Shown here one piece after another: positions 19,752 through 29,316 of a stretch of DNA of 59,714 nt. Below the pieces are notes generated by a model. That model ran no database searches. It saw only the letters and a list, made by a program, of their open reading frames with translations, and had not been told where the DNA came from. The DNA comes from Eubacterium sp. (lineage in GTDB: Bacteria > Bacillota > Clostridia > Oscillospirales > Acutalibacteraceae). Numbering within the stretch: position 1 is the stretch's first letter; each line of letters opens with the position of its first letter. Location of the stretch: assembly GCA_017458975.1 (NCBI GenBank), contig JAFSZK010000089.1, forward strand, positions 1 to 59,714. The letters run 5' to 3'. Made by a program: the position numbers and the translations under genes.

Positions 19752-22217
19752 ATGAAACATCCTGAAATCATTGAGAAAATGACTTTAGAGCAAAAGGCTG
19801 CTTTTGCCTCGGGTTATGATTATTGGCACCTTGAGGAAGCTCCTGAGCTCGGACTACCGAAAATTATGATTACCGACGGCCCTCACGGTCTGCGTAAACA
19901 GAACACCGATAAGAAAACCTCCGACGGTATCGGACTCGGAAATTCTGTTCCCGCAACCTGCTTCCCGCCGGCAGCTACCTCCTCATGCTCATGGGACCCC
20001 GACCTTCTTGTTAAGGCGGGCGAGGCTATGGGTCAGGAATGTCTTAAAGAAAAGGTATCGACTATTTTAGGTCCCGGTACAAATATTAAACGTTCTCCCG
20101 TTTGCGGAAGAAACTTTGAGTACTTCTCCGAGGACCCGCTTCTTGCAGGTAAATGCTCAGCCGCAATTATTAACGGCGTTCAGTCCAAGGGCGTAGGTAC
20201 TTCCCTTAAGCATTTCTGCGCTAACTCCCAGGAAGCGTTCAGAATGGTACTTAACGAAGTAATTGATGAGAGAACTCTGCGTGAGATATATCTTCCCGCT
20301 TTTGAGATTGCCATTAAAGAGGCTCAGCCGTGGACGGTTATGAACGCATATAATCAGATTAACGGCGTATTCGCTTCCGAAAACGGACATACCCAACAGG
20401 AAATTGCAAGAGGCGAATGGGGCTTTAAGGGTCTTTTTGTTACCGACTGGGGCTCATCTGTTGACAGAATTCCCGGACTTGAAAACGGTACCGACCTTGA
20501 AATGCCGTCCTCGGGCGACCTTAATACAAAGCTTATCATAAAGTCCGTTAAAGACGGCACTCTTGATGAAAAAGTACTTGATGAAAGAATTGACGCGGTT
20601 GTTGACCTTATTCTTAAGTCAAAGCCCGCTCTTGAGGGTACATATACCTTTGACCCCGAAGCGCACCACGCTATCGCGGCTGAAATCGCTCAAGGCTCAA
20701 TGCAGCTTCTTAAAAATGATGACGATATCCTTCCGCTTAAAGCAGGACAGAAGGTTGCCGTTATCGGTGAGCTTGCCGCTTCTCCGCGTTTCCAGGGCGC
20801 AGGCTCCTCGGTAATTAACCCGACTAAGCTTGACAACGCGCTTGATAACTTAAAGGCTCTCGGCGTAGACGTTACATACGCACAGGGCTATGAAAAGAGC
20901 AAAAACGAGGTTAATCCCGAGCTCTTTGACGCTGCTAAGGCTGCTGCCGAGGCTGCTGATGTTGCTCTTGTATTCGTTGGTCTTACCGAAGAATTTGAGG
21001 GCGAGGGCTACGACAGACTTGATATCAATATGCCCTCAAGCCACAACGAGCTTGTTAACGCAATTGCAGGCGTTAATCCGAATACGGTTGTTGTTCTTGC
21101 GGGCGGCTCAGTTGTTCTTATGCCTTGGCTTGATAACGTTAAGGGTCTCCTTAATTCAGGTCTCGGCGGACAGGCTACGGGCGTAGCTGTTGCTAAAATT
21201 TTAACCGGCGAGGTTAATCCCTCGGGCAAAACAAGCGAAACCTATCCGACTGCATTTGAGATTAATCCGACCTTCGGAAACTATCCCGGCGGACCCGTTA
21301 CAAGCGAGCACAGAGAGAGCGTATTTATCGGTTACAGATATTATGATGCTGCAAATCTTGACGTTGTATTCCCGTTCGGTTACGGTCTTTCCTATACCAA
21401 GTTTGAGTACTCAGACCTTAAGCTTTCCTCAAAGAGCATTAAGGATACCGATACTCTTACCGCTACCTTCAAGATTAAGAACGTGGGCGAAGGAGACGGC
21501 GCAGAGGTTGCTCAGCTTTATGTTGCCGACAAAGAGTCGACTATCTACCGTCCCGTTAAGGAGCTTCGCGGCTTCAAAAAGGTATTTATCCCCGCAGGCG
21601 GAGAGGCTGAGATAACAATAGAGCTTGATAAGAGAGCGTTTGCTTTCTTTAACGTAAATACTAACGACTGGTTTGTTGAAAGCGGCGACTTCGATATTCT
21701 TGTAGGCTCCTCCTCAAGAGATATTAAGCTTTGCGAAACAGTTACAGTTGAGGGAACAGTTGAAGGCGAAATTCCCGATTATAAAGCAACTGCTCCAAAT
21801 TACTACAATAACGTTAAAGGCATTACCCGCGACGATTTTGCAGCAGTTTATAAGAGCGCAAACGGCGAGCTTCCTAACCCCGAAATTGATACCGAAAAGG
21901 AAATTGATAAGTATTGCTGTCTTAACGACGCAAGACATACAAAGTGGGGCGGAAGAATCTGCAGACTTATTGAAAAGATAATGAGCAAGATGGGCTCGGC
22001 TGAAAACGGCGACGGAAAAATGCTTGCCGCTATGGCAACCCAGATTCCTATCAGAAACTTCATTGCAATGTCAATGGGCGCTTTCTCAGAGAAGCAGGCT
22101 AACGGTCTTATGATGATTCTTGACGACAGAAAGTCAACCTTCGTAGGCTTTAACGCAATATTCTGGCGTCTCGGCGGAACAATCTGCAGACTTCCGAAGC
22201 TTCTTAAATCCATCTAA
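19752..22217 (+). CDS. Beta-glucosidase-type enzyme, glycoside hydrolase family 3
   Basis: Releases terminal beta-linked sugars from oligosaccharides. The 821 residues run: GH3 barrel (about 1-290) with TDGPHGLR, SLKHFCANSQEA and the nucleophile Asp232 in FVTDWGSS; the second alpha/beta domain (about 310-520); a fibronectin-III-like domain (about 590-665) with EVAQLYVADKES and KELRGFKKVFI; and a C-terminal extension of about 130 residues with Cys-rich CCLNDARHTKWGGRICR. There is no signal peptide, so it acts on imported sugars. AAAGGAG precedes ATG 19752. The extension is longer than in most secreted GH3 enzymes. Substrate (beta-glucoside or beta-xyloside) cannot be told. Confidence 0.93.
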   Translation: MKHPEIIEKMTLEQKAAFASGYDYWHLEEAPELGLPKIMITDGPHGLRKQNTDKKTSDGIGLGNSVPATCFPPAATSSCSWDPDLLVKAGEAMGQECLKEKVSTILGPGTNIKRSPVCGRNFEYFSEDPLLAGKCSAAIINGVQSKGVGTSLKHFCANSQEAFRMVLNEVIDERTLREIYLPAFEIAIKEAQPWTVMNAYNQINGVFASENGHTQQEIARGEWGFKGLFVTDWGSSVDRIPGLENGTDLEMPSSGDLNTKLIIKSVKDGTLDEKVLDERIDAVVDLILKSKPALEGTYTFDPEAHHAIAAEIAQGSMQLLKNDDDILPLKAGQKVAVIGELAASPRFQGAGSSVINPTKLDNALDNLKALGVDVTYAQGYEKSKNEVNPELFDAAKAAAEAADVALVFVGLTEEFEGEGYDRLDINMPSSHNELVNAIAGVNPNTVVVLAGGSVVLMPWLDNVKGLLNSGLGGQATGVAVAKILTGEVNPSGKTSETYPTAFEINPTFGNYPGGPVTSEHRESVFIGYRYYDAANLDVVFPFGYGLSYTKFEYSDLKLSSKSIKDTDTLTATFKIKNVGEGDGAEVAQLYVADKESTIYRPVKELRGFKKVFIPAGGEAEITIELDKRAFAFFNVNTNDWFVESGDFDILVGSSSRDIKLCETVTVEGTVEGEIPDYKATAPNYYNNVKGITRDDFAAVYKSANGELPNPEIDTEKEIDKYCCLNDARHTKWGGRICRLIEKIMSKMGSAENGDGKMLAAMATQIPIRNFIAMSMGAFSEKQANGLMMILDDRKSTFVGFNAIFWRLGGTICRLPKLLKSI

Positions 22218-22240
22218 TTTCTCAATTCAGGGTGAATACA

Positions 22241-23740
22241 ATGAAAAAAACACTGACTAAAGTTCTTTGCTTTGTTCTTACCTTCATTATGGTATTTTCA
22301 AGCGCAAGCATCGCGTTTGCAAAGGAAAAGGTAACTCCGATTATACTTGTTCACGGTGTAGGCGGAAGCCCCGTATTTGAAAACGTAGGAACAAAGGATG
22401 AAACTGAAATTAAAAATCTCGGAATAGGCGAGGTTACGGGACTTTTAACTCAAAAGGGTCTCCTCGGCGAAGCAATGAGGCTTCTCTCCTCCGAGGTTGA
22501 GCTTGACGAGGACGAATTCCTCGGTGCGCTCGGAAGCTATTTCAAGGATAATAAATTTAACCTTGATAAAAACGGCAATCCCCAGCAGGGACAGGGCATA
22601 AACAATTACTGGACCGATTCGCTTGCGCATCATAAGGACTATTGGCAGAATGCAGAAAATTCCGAGTTTGCGCTTGCAAGACAGCTTTGTAAAACGGTTG
22701 GCGCAAAGAACGTTTATGCGTTTAATTACGATTGGCGTTGCGACGTTTGCGAAACCGCTAAAAAGCTGCGTAAGTTCGTAATTAACGTTAAGAAAAAGAA
22801 AAAGGTTAAAAAGGTAACGCTTGTCGGATGTTCACTCGGCGGCGCGGTTCTTTCGGCTTATATTGATTCGTATAAGGCTAAAAAGGACGTTAAAAGGTTT
22901 ATCTTTGTTAATCCTGCAATCGGCGGCGTAGACGTTGCAAGAGCATATGCGCTTGACCTTAAGATTGACAAAAAGCAGGTTCTTAAATATCTTAACGGTA
23001 TGCAAAACGCAAACCCCGGAACCTCTCAGGTTACTATCTTCAAAGCTGTAAAGGCACTCGGCGATAAGCGAGTTGCGATTGCGGCGGATAATCTTGCGCA
23101 GTTTGCAAAAAGCAAGAAGAACGTTCAGCGTCTTTTTACAGAGGTTATTAAACCTTGGCTCGGAAATATAGTTGCGCTTTGGGAGTGTATTCCGTATAAC
23201 AGTTTTAATAAGGCTGTAAAGGAAATGAGCGCAATCGGCGTGCTTGATAAGAGCAGCGGCGTTTATAAAAAGATTACGCATTACCACGGCGTTCAGGGTC
23301 GCTTCAGAAAGAATATCAAAGCGGTTAAAAAGAACGGCGCGGAGGTTGCTATTATTGCAAATTACGGCGAACCCGGTATTCCCGTAACGTCAAAGGCTAA
23401 TAATCATATCGACGGACTTATTGATACTAAGTATGCGTCCGGCGGTGCAACCGTTGCTGCTTTCGGCAAAAAGCTCAAGGGCAAGAAGGCAAAGGGCAAG
23501 TATGTTTCGGGCGATAAGATTATTAACGCTAAAACCTGCGTTCTTCCCGAAAACACCTGGTTTATAAAAAATCTTCAGCATATGCAGTTCCGTTCGGATA
23601 CTCAGGCAACTAAGTTTATTGCAAAGCTTGCCTGCGGAAAGTCAAAGCTCAACCTTAAGGCTGTTAAGAAGAATTATAAGCGCACCCAGTTTATTAAGGC
23701 TGACGCGGACCAGAATCTGAAGAATATTAAAAAGAAGTAA
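22241..23740 (+). CDS. Secreted lipase/LCAT-like alpha/beta hydrolase
   Basis: A 499-residue exported hydrolase. A signal peptide covers about residues 1-28, ending in SIAFAKE. IILVHGVGGSP gives the oxyanion-hole region; AFNYDWRCD and the nucleophile elbow VGCSLGGAVLSAY (Ser198) resemble lecithin:cholesterol acyltransferase/lipase proteins. A likely catalytic His is in KNLQHMQFRSD near residue 445. The protein is very Lys-rich, which suits binding to an anionic cell wall. ATG 22241 follows AGGGTGA; an upstream ATG at 22232 lacks a site. It lies 23 bases after the GH3 gene with no clear promoter between them. Confidence 0.82.
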   Translation: MKKTLTKVLCFVLTFIMVFSSASIAFAKEKVTPIILVHGVGGSPVFENVGTKDETEIKNLGIGEVTGLLTQKGLLGEAMRLLSSEVELDEDEFLGALGSYFKDNKFNLDKNGNPQQGQGINNYWTDSLAHHKDYWQNAENSEFALARQLCKTVGAKNVYAFNYDWRCDVCETAKKLRKFVINVKKKKKVKKVTLVGCSLGGAVLSAYIDSYKAKKDVKRFIFVNPAIGGVDVARAYALDLKIDKKQVLKYLNGMQNANPGTSQVTIFKAVKALGDKRVAIAADNLAQFAKSKKNVQRLFTEVIKPWLGNIVALWECIPYNSFNKAVKEMSAIGVLDKSSGVYKKITHYHGVQGRFRKNIKAVKKNGAEVAIIANYGEPGIPVTSKANNHIDGLIDTKYASGGATVAAFGKKLKGKKAKGKYVSGDKIINAKTCVLPENTWFIKNLQHMQFRSDTQATKFIAKLACGKSKLNLKAVKKNYKRTQFIKADADQNLKNIKKK

Positions 23741-23744
23741 TTAT

Positions 23745-23776
23745 ATTATGGGAGGGTCTTTGCGCCCTCCCATAAT
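23745..23776 (+). other. Perfect 12-bp intergenic hairpin abutting a ribosome binding site
   Basis: Arms 23745-23756 and 23765-23776 are perfect complements with GGGAGGG at the top and an 8-base loop. No T-run follows; instead AAAGGAGG of the next gene begins 4 bases later. It could be a weak terminator, an mRNA stabiliser or a translational control element. Confidence 0.7.
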
Positions 23777-23795
23777 TCTTAAAGGAGGTAAATTT

Positions 23796-24947
23796 ATGAA
23801 AAAAGCTTTATCATTATTTTTAGCGGTAATAATGCTTCTTAGTATTGCTCCGTCAACGGCGTTCGCTGCAACTGCTAAAACCACCACCGGCACAAACGCT
23901 ACGGGCTTAGCGTATACCAAGACCACCGAAAACTATGACGGCTATCGTTTTGTTAAGGGAACAAAGGCAGTATGGGATTGCAGCGACTATACTCTTACGG
24001 CTACTGTTACTGCTGTTTCGGGAAGCAAGGCGACTTTTAACGTAGGTTTCAAGAACAAGGCTGCGAAAACATACGAGATTAAATACGTTGCCAACGATAA
24101 TTTTGATACCTGCGACTCAACCGAAGCAATAAACTTTACGGTTGATACAACAAAGCCCGATATCCTTTCCACATCGTCAGTTTGCGGAAGTCAGTTTGTT
24201 AAGCTTGTTGTTATTAACGGCACAAACGAGGATACTTACGGACTTACTTATTATATCAGTCCCACATACAGAATTAATTCCAATTCCCTTGTTGTAACCA
24301 AGAATTCGTTTACTCTCGGTACTTATGCCTTTGAATCAATTGTTCAGTACAGAGTAAAAGGCACAAGCGCATGGAGTAAAAAGGCTTTTGCCAAAAACAG
24401 TAAGATGTATTTAGGCGGTCTTAAAGCAGGAACGACTTATGAGGTTCTTCCTCTTTGTAAGATGTACTATACCGACATTGAAACTAATCAGAGAATGTAT
24501 GTTATTGACGCGGTTTGTAAAACAATTACTTTAACGACCTCTTTAACCGTAAAGCCCAAAGTAACCTCGATTAAGGTAACAGGCATTAAATACGGTAAGA
24601 AAACAATTCCCGCTCACTGGGAGGACCACGCTAATCAGCCAAGCGTATGGCGTAAAACCGAAAAGCTCAATACTGCAAATTATAAGGTTACCGTTAAGGT
24701 AAAGAGCGTTCCTAAAAAAGCAAAGGGTCTTGTTATGACAATAGGAGGCACTTCCTATTATGCAAAGGGAAACAAAAAGAGCTATACCTTTAACCTGACC
24801 TATCAGGACCATAAAAAGATTAAGGGCAAGAAAATGACCGCTAAGTTCGCTTATTCAAGCAATACCAACGGCAAATCGCCCCTCGGCAAAGGTCCCGCAA
24901 AAACAGCAAAATACAAAATCAAAAAAGGAACATACAAAGTTAAATAA
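23796..24947 (+). CDS. Secreted Lys-rich protein with a fibronectin-III-like segment
   Basis: A 383-residue exported protein. A signal peptide (about residues 1-26) ends APSTAFAAT. The start at 23796 is fixed by AAAGGAGGT. The N-terminal half is beta-rich and Thr/Ser-rich; about residues 170-255 resemble a fibronectin III domain (VQYRVKGTSAWSKK, YLGGLKAGTTYEVLPL). The C-terminal 110 residues are strongly basic, ending in many Lys (TYKVK at the end). I recognise no catalytic motif; it is probably a surface or wall-associated protein. It is preceded by a hairpin and followed by a terminator. Confidence 0.72.
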   Translation: MKKALSLFLAVIMLLSIAPSTAFAATAKTTTGTNATGLAYTKTTENYDGYRFVKGTKAVWDCSDYTLTATVTAVSGSKATFNVGFKNKAAKTYEIKYVANDNFDTCDSTEAINFTVDTTKPDILSTSSVCGSQFVKLVVINGTNEDTYGLTYYISPTYRINSNSLVVTKNSFTLGTYAFESIVQYRVKGTSAWSKKAFAKNSKMYLGGLKAGTTYEVLPLCKMYYTDIETNQRMYVIDAVCKTITLTTSLTVKPKVTSIKVTGIKYGKKTIPAHWEDHANQPSVWRKTEKLNTANYKVTVKVKSVPKKAKGLVMTIGGTSYYAKGNKKSYTFNLTYQDHKKIKGKKMTAKFAYSSNTNGKSPLGKGPAKTAKYKIKKGTYKVK

Positions 24948-24959
24948 TAGTTATACAGG

Positions 24960-24986
24960 GGGAGGGCTTTATGCTCTCCCTTTTTT
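24960..24986 (+). terminator. Terminator after the Lys-rich secreted protein
   Basis: GGGAGGGC/GCTCTCCC hairpin with one G-U pair, loop TTTAT, then six T. Confidence 0.92.
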
Positions 24987-25071
24987 CGGCGCTCGCTCGA
25001 TAAGCAGAAAGGGTGTACTGAATTTTTCATTACAACTTAAATATTCTGTTAACAAAATATTCATATTTTTA

Positions 25072-25100
25072 TTGATTTTTAAGTATTATTGTGATAAAAT
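25072..25100 (+). promoter_or_regulatory. SigA promoter for the transglutaminase-like gene
   Basis: TTGATT (25072-25077), 17-base spacer, TAAAAT (25095-25100), 49 bases before the start. Between 24987 and 25071 nothing else is recognised. Confidence 0.65.
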
Positions 25101-25149
25101 ATATGTGTGATAGTTTGATTTAAAATATTTTATGAAAGGAGTTGATATT

Positions 25150-28100
25150 ATGAAAGCATATAAAAAGCTTATCTGTGCGCTTTTAGCGTTTGTTTTAGCT
25201 TGTTCTTCTTTAATGTCGGCTCCGTTCGTTTTTGCAGACAGCCGCGATAATATTGTTTTTTCACAGTCGTATTACGATATGATTTCTTCAATTCAGACTC
25301 AGATGAAAAACAGAGGAAGCGAAATTAAAGTATCCTTTGATTTATCCTTTGCGGACGATAATATTAATTATACCGAAGATGAGGCTGAGGAAATTTACGG
25401 CGTAAACGATTTTTATACTTATATTCTTGAGGATATTTATAAGACTAATACCGACGACCCTGCTCTCGGCGATTACCTCTATAACTCGATAACGGGATAT
25501 GAAACGGGCGGTATTACCCACTCAAAGACCTATGCCGACGCAACTTACTCTCAGCAGGTCGGCTACCGTTTTAATTATTCTTTCGTTTTCAGCTACTATT
25601 CAACGGGCGAACAGGAACAGAGAGTTTCTGAATTTTCTGCTATGTTTAAAAGAAAATTCAATCTCGCTAACGCAAGCGAATATATGAAGGTTAAAACGAT
25701 TTACGATTTTATCGTAAGAAATACCGATTACGACGACGAGGTAAGAGCGGGCGCTTTCAGCAAGGCTTATTCAACCGACCGCTTTAAGCTTTCTCACTCT
25801 GCTTTCGGCGCGATTTACGGAAGACTTTTAACCTACAACGACGGGGGAATGCTCTCAAGCGCGCTCACGGTAACTCCCGAATCCTACGCAGCCGGCTTAT
25901 TTGATGACAGTGTCGAAGAGGTTATCGGCGGCGAATCGGTAATTAAAAAGAAGTCCCAGGGCCTTGCAGTCTGCGAAGGCTTCTCAAAGCTGTTCTACTA
26001 TCTTTGTAAGGATAACGGAATTGACTGTCATATTGTCGACGGCGATTATGACGCTTCTATCGGAATAACTGACCCCCATGAGTGGAATTACGTAAGACTT
26101 GACGACGGTCAGGGCGACGGCTATAAATGGTTCTATGTTGATTCAACCTATTCGGGTCAGCATACTCAAAAATTTATTGATTGTAATAATTACAATTTCT
26201 TCCTTCGCGGAACGCATAATCCGTACTTTGCAATTAACGTACATCCCCAGCCCTATCATAATAAGGGCGTCGGCGAAAACGAAAAGGTACAGCTTTACGA
26301 CTGGTATAACGAACCATGGTACGGTAATTCTCCGGTATCCGAAATTGATTACCGTTTCGGTAAAGCGGTTGTTGAAAAAGACGAGCTGCTCTCTTACGGC
26401 GTAGTTCTTACAAGACTTACCGATTACGGAGACGGCGTACCGAAGGCTGCGTATCTGTATATTGACTCAAACGGCTGTGTTTCCAAGACCTTGGACGAGC
26501 AGGGCAATCCGGTTGATATTCCGTGTGAAGGTTTTGAGTATAACGGAGTTAACGCCGATTATACCTTTACTGCTCCGTATCTTGTTGACGAACAATACTC
26601 CTATCAGGTCGTGTCCGGCGCGGACGCTAATACAAACGGGGATTATTACGCAATCGTTATCGGCGATAATTCCGAATGTACTATTCCGTTTAACGTTATT
26701 CCACTCGATATGAGTAAGGACGAATTTAATTCCCATTACGACCCCGACGAAACCAGAATTCAGGATAAAACCTATTTCAATAACGAGCCTGTAACGCCTC
26801 AGGTTTTGATTATTGATACGCATAAGCACGCCCTTGAAAAAGACAGGGATTTCGATATTAAATACGAAAAATATACCGATGCGGCTCTTGTTCCCGTTGA
26901 GGGTAATTCAATAAAAGAAATAGGTCTTTATAAGGTATCAATATACTTTAAAGGAAATTACAGTGGCGTTTACGATTTTGATTTCCTTATTGATAAGGCG
27001 CTGCTTTCAAGGGCTATGTTCAACGTTGAGGAATATGAATATATCCCGCGTCAGCTTCGTCAGAATTCAAGTATTCAGTATCAGGGTCAAAGCGTTTCGG
27101 TAGGCAATCTTGACAATCCTAAGACAATTTTTGAAGTAGGTCTTAAATACGGAGGAGTTCAGCTTACCGCAAACGGAATTCCGATTTATAATAATGTGGA
27201 TTATACAATTACCGGCTACGGAGGAAACATTAATTATAACGATACCGGTTATGTCAGAATTACGGGTAAACAGGGAAGCGTAAACCTTGTAGCAGGCGAT
27301 TCGGTTAATCTTAACTATAAGGTATCAAAGCGTTATGACGTATCCCGTCTTAACGGAACCTATGCCGACTCGAACACCGTTAACAAATATTATTATAACG
27401 GCACGGCGCAGAAACCGAATCATTTTGATAACCTTGACGAAACTCTTATTAAGGGTACCGAGTATAAGATTACGGGTTATTCTGACTGTACCGATGCAGG
27501 GGTTGCAAAGGTTCATATTGCGGGTATTCCCGAAAACGGTACAACAGGTACTGCAACCCTTTATTACCGTATTAATACCGTAAGCATTACCGATTGCTCC
27601 TTTGCATATAAGGGCATTCAAAACGGTAACGTCCTTTATACAATGACTAACGGCTCAAAAACTCTTGTTAAGGGTACTGATTTCACATTTACCCAGACTA
27701 AAACGAGCACGGGCTATAAGCTTGTATTTAAGGGTATCGGAAATTACTCGGGTACCTCTAACGTTGATTTAAGAGTAAGTACTTCGGGAACGGGCGGCGG
27801 AACCTCGGGCGGTTCCTCGGGAAGTTCGGGAACAACCACCATTACAACCGTAACTAATAATATCGTAGTTAAAATAGTAATGAAAATCCCGAAGATTACT
27901 TATCTTAAGTCTAAAAAGAAAAAGCAGCTTACGCTTAAGTATTCCAAACCGGGCGGAAATATTACGGGTTATCAGATTCAGTACAGCCTTAAGAAAAACT
28001 TTAAAGGCGCGAAGACCTATACCTTTAAAGGCGCTAATACAAGAACTATTACTATTAAAAATCTTAAAAGAAAGAAAAAGTATTACGTCAGAGTCCGTAC

Positions 28101-28170
28101 CTACTATAAGGGTAAGACTAAAACATATTACTCAAAATGGTCTTCGGCTAAATCCGCAAAAACCAAATAA
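25150..28170 (+). CDS. Secreted transglutaminase-like protein with C-terminal basic Fn3 module
   Basis: A 1006-residue exported protein. A signal peptide covers about residues 1-29 (APFVFADS). The transglutaminase-like core (about 180-345) shows the Cys-His-Asp triad: Cys275 in AVCEGFSKLFYYLC, His310 in DPHEWNYV and Asp331 in WFYVDSTYSG. Bacterial members act as peptidases or amidases as well as crosslinkers. The middle (about 500-860) is a string of beta-rich repeats with YYNGTAQKP- and KGTDFTFT-like segments, then a Gly/Ser/Thr linker (GTGGGTSGGSSGSSGTTT). The end (about 912-1006) is a very basic Fn3-like module with KKKYYVRVRTYY and YYSKWSSAKS. Start 25150 follows AAAGGAG. Confidence 0.88.
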   Translation: MKAYKKLICALLAFVLACSSLMSAPFVFADSRDNIVFSQSYYDMISSIQTQMKNRGSEIKVSFDLSFADDNINYTEDEAEEIYGVNDFYTYILEDIYKTNTDDPALGDYLYNSITGYETGGITHSKTYADATYSQQVGYRFNYSFVFSYYSTGEQEQRVSEFSAMFKRKFNLANASEYMKVKTIYDFIVRNTDYDDEVRAGAFSKAYSTDRFKLSHSAFGAIYGRLLTYNDGGMLSSALTVTPESYAAGLFDDSVEEVIGGESVIKKKSQGLAVCEGFSKLFYYLCKDNGIDCHIVDGDYDASIGITDPHEWNYVRLDDGQGDGYKWFYVDSTYSGQHTQKFIDCNNYNFFLRGTHNPYFAINVHPQPYHNKGVGENEKVQLYDWYNEPWYGNSPVSEIDYRFGKAVVEKDELLSYGVVLTRLTDYGDGVPKAAYLYIDSNGCVSKTLDEQGNPVDIPCEGFEYNGVNADYTFTAPYLVDEQYSYQVVSGADANTNGDYYAIVIGDNSECTIPFNVIPLDMSKDEFNSHYDPDETRIQDKTYFNNEPVTPQVLIIDTHKHALEKDRDFDIKYEKYTDAALVPVEGNSIKEIGLYKVSIYFKGNYSGVYDFDFLIDKALLSRAMFNVEEYEYIPRQLRQNSSIQYQGQSVSVGNLDNPKTIFEVGLKYGGVQLTANGIPIYNNVDYTITGYGGNINYNDTGYVRITGKQGSVNLVAGDSVNLNYKVSKRYDVSRLNGTYADSNTVNKYYYNGTAQKPNHFDNLDETLIKGTEYKITGYSDCTDAGVAKVHIAGIPENGTTGTATLYYRINTVSITDCSFAYKGIQNGNVLYTMTNGSKTLVKGTDFTFTQTKTSTGYKLVFKGIGNYSGTSNVDLRVSTSGTGGGTSGGSSGSSGTTTITTVTNNIVVKIVMKIPKITYLKSKKKKQLTLKYSKPGGNITGYQIQYSLKKNFKGAKTYTFKGANTRTITIKNLKRKKKYYVRVRTYYKGKTKTYYSKWSSAKSAKTK

Positions 28171-28183
28171 CTGTTAAAGAAAG

Positions 28184-28208
28184 GGGAGAGTGCGTCTCTC
28201 CCTTTTTT
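28184..28208 (+). terminator. Terminator after the transglutaminase-like gene
   Basis: GGGAGAG/CTCTCCC hairpin (loop TGCGT) followed by six T. Confidence 0.9.
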
Positions 28209-28219
28209 AATATATTTAC

Positions 28220-28248
28220 TTGCATTAGAATTAATATAGTGTTATTAT
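28220..28248 (+). promoter_or_regulatory. SigA promoter for the DUF2804 gene
   Basis: TTGCAT (28220-28225), 17-base spacer, TATTAT (28243-28248), 35 bases before the start codon. Confidence 0.75.
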
Positions 28249-28283
28249 TTAATTGTATTATTTTAATTAAAGGAAGTGTCATT

Positions 28284-29306
28284 ATGAGAAGTCATGAGGT
28301 AACTACAAGACATAAGCTGCTTGAAGACGGAAAGCTCGTTGAGCCCGGCTGGAGCAGGAGTCAGGTTCAGATTTATGACAGAAACGACATTAAAAAGCGT
28401 AAAACGAGAATTAAAGAGTGGGATTATTACTATGTAATGAGTAATGAACACAAATTCTGTATCTGTATGACCGTATCCGATTTGGGATATCTCGGTTTGC
28501 ACTCGGTAAGCTTTATAAATCTTGAAAACGCTACCGAAAAAACGGAAAGCATTATTATCCCTTTCCCGCTCGGTAAAACTAATATGCCCTCAACTACCGA
28601 AAAGGGTGACGTAAAATTTAAGAACAAGAAGCTTGCAATCGAGTTTTTAAACGACGGGGAAAAGAGAGTTCTTCGTATGAGTTATCCCTCTTTCAACGGA
28701 GGAAAGGGCATTCGCTGTAATATCGTTTTAACCGACGAGCCAAAGGAGAGTATGGTTATAGCGACTCCGTGGGACGAGGATGAACACGCTTTCTATTATA
28801 ATCAGAAGATTAATCCCATGCGCGCTTCGGGTAAGGTTGAGTACGACGGCAAGACCTATGAACTCAATCCCGAAACCGACTTCGGCGGACTTGACTGGGG
28901 ACGCGGCGTTTGGACTTACGATAATTACTGGTATTGGGGCTCGGGCTCGGGTCAGGTTGACGGAGTACCCTTCGGCTTTAATATCGGCTACGGCTTTGGC
29001 AATACCAAGGCAGCAAGCGAAAACGTAATTTTCTATAACGGAAAGGCTCATAAATTTGACGACGTTAAGTTTAATATAAGCGAAAACTATACCGACCCGT
29101 GGACGTTTACCTCGAGCGACGGACGCTTTGAAATGGACTTTGTTCCGATTATTGACAGAGCGGCTAAGATTGACCTTAAGGCAATTATTACCGACCAGCA
29201 TCAGGTATTCGGAAAAATGAGCGGTAAGGCTGTTCTTGACGATGGAACGGTAATTGAGATTAAGGATTTCCTTTGCTTTGCCGAGGAAGTTCATAATAAG
29301 TATTAA
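28284..29306 (+). CDS. DUF2804 family protein
   Basis: A 340-residue cytoplasmic protein with no signal peptide. The family is recognisable from the beta-rich, Trp/Gly-rich core DFGGLDWGRGVWTYDNYWYW followed by GSGSGQVDGVPFGFNIGYGFG (about residues 205-245), and the N-terminal HKLLEDGKLVEPGWSR. DUF2804 is thought to share the lipocalin-like fold of AttH/CrtC proteins, which bind or act on hydrophobic molecules; no function is proven. ATG 28284 follows AAAGGAAG; an earlier ATG at 28239 overlaps the promoter. It is first in a probable operon with the zinc-ribbon protein and the secreted hydrolase. Confidence 0.87.
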   Translation: MRSHEVTTRHKLLEDGKLVEPGWSRSQVQIYDRNDIKKRKTRIKEWDYYYVMSNEHKFCICMTVSDLGYLGLHSVSFINLENATEKTESIIIPFPLGKTNMPSTTEKGDVKFKNKKLAIEFLNDGEKRVLRMSYPSFNGGKGIRCNIVLTDEPKESMVIATPWDEDEHAFYYNQKINPMRASGKVEYDGKTYELNPETDFGGLDWGRGVWTYDNYWYWGSGSGQVDGVPFGFNIGYGFGNTKAASENVIFYNGKAHKFDDVKFNISENYTDPWTFTSSDGRFEMDFVPIIDRAAKIDLKAIITDQHQVFGKMSGKAVLDDGTVIEIKDFLCFAEEVHNKY

Positions 29307-29316
29307 GGAGATAAAT

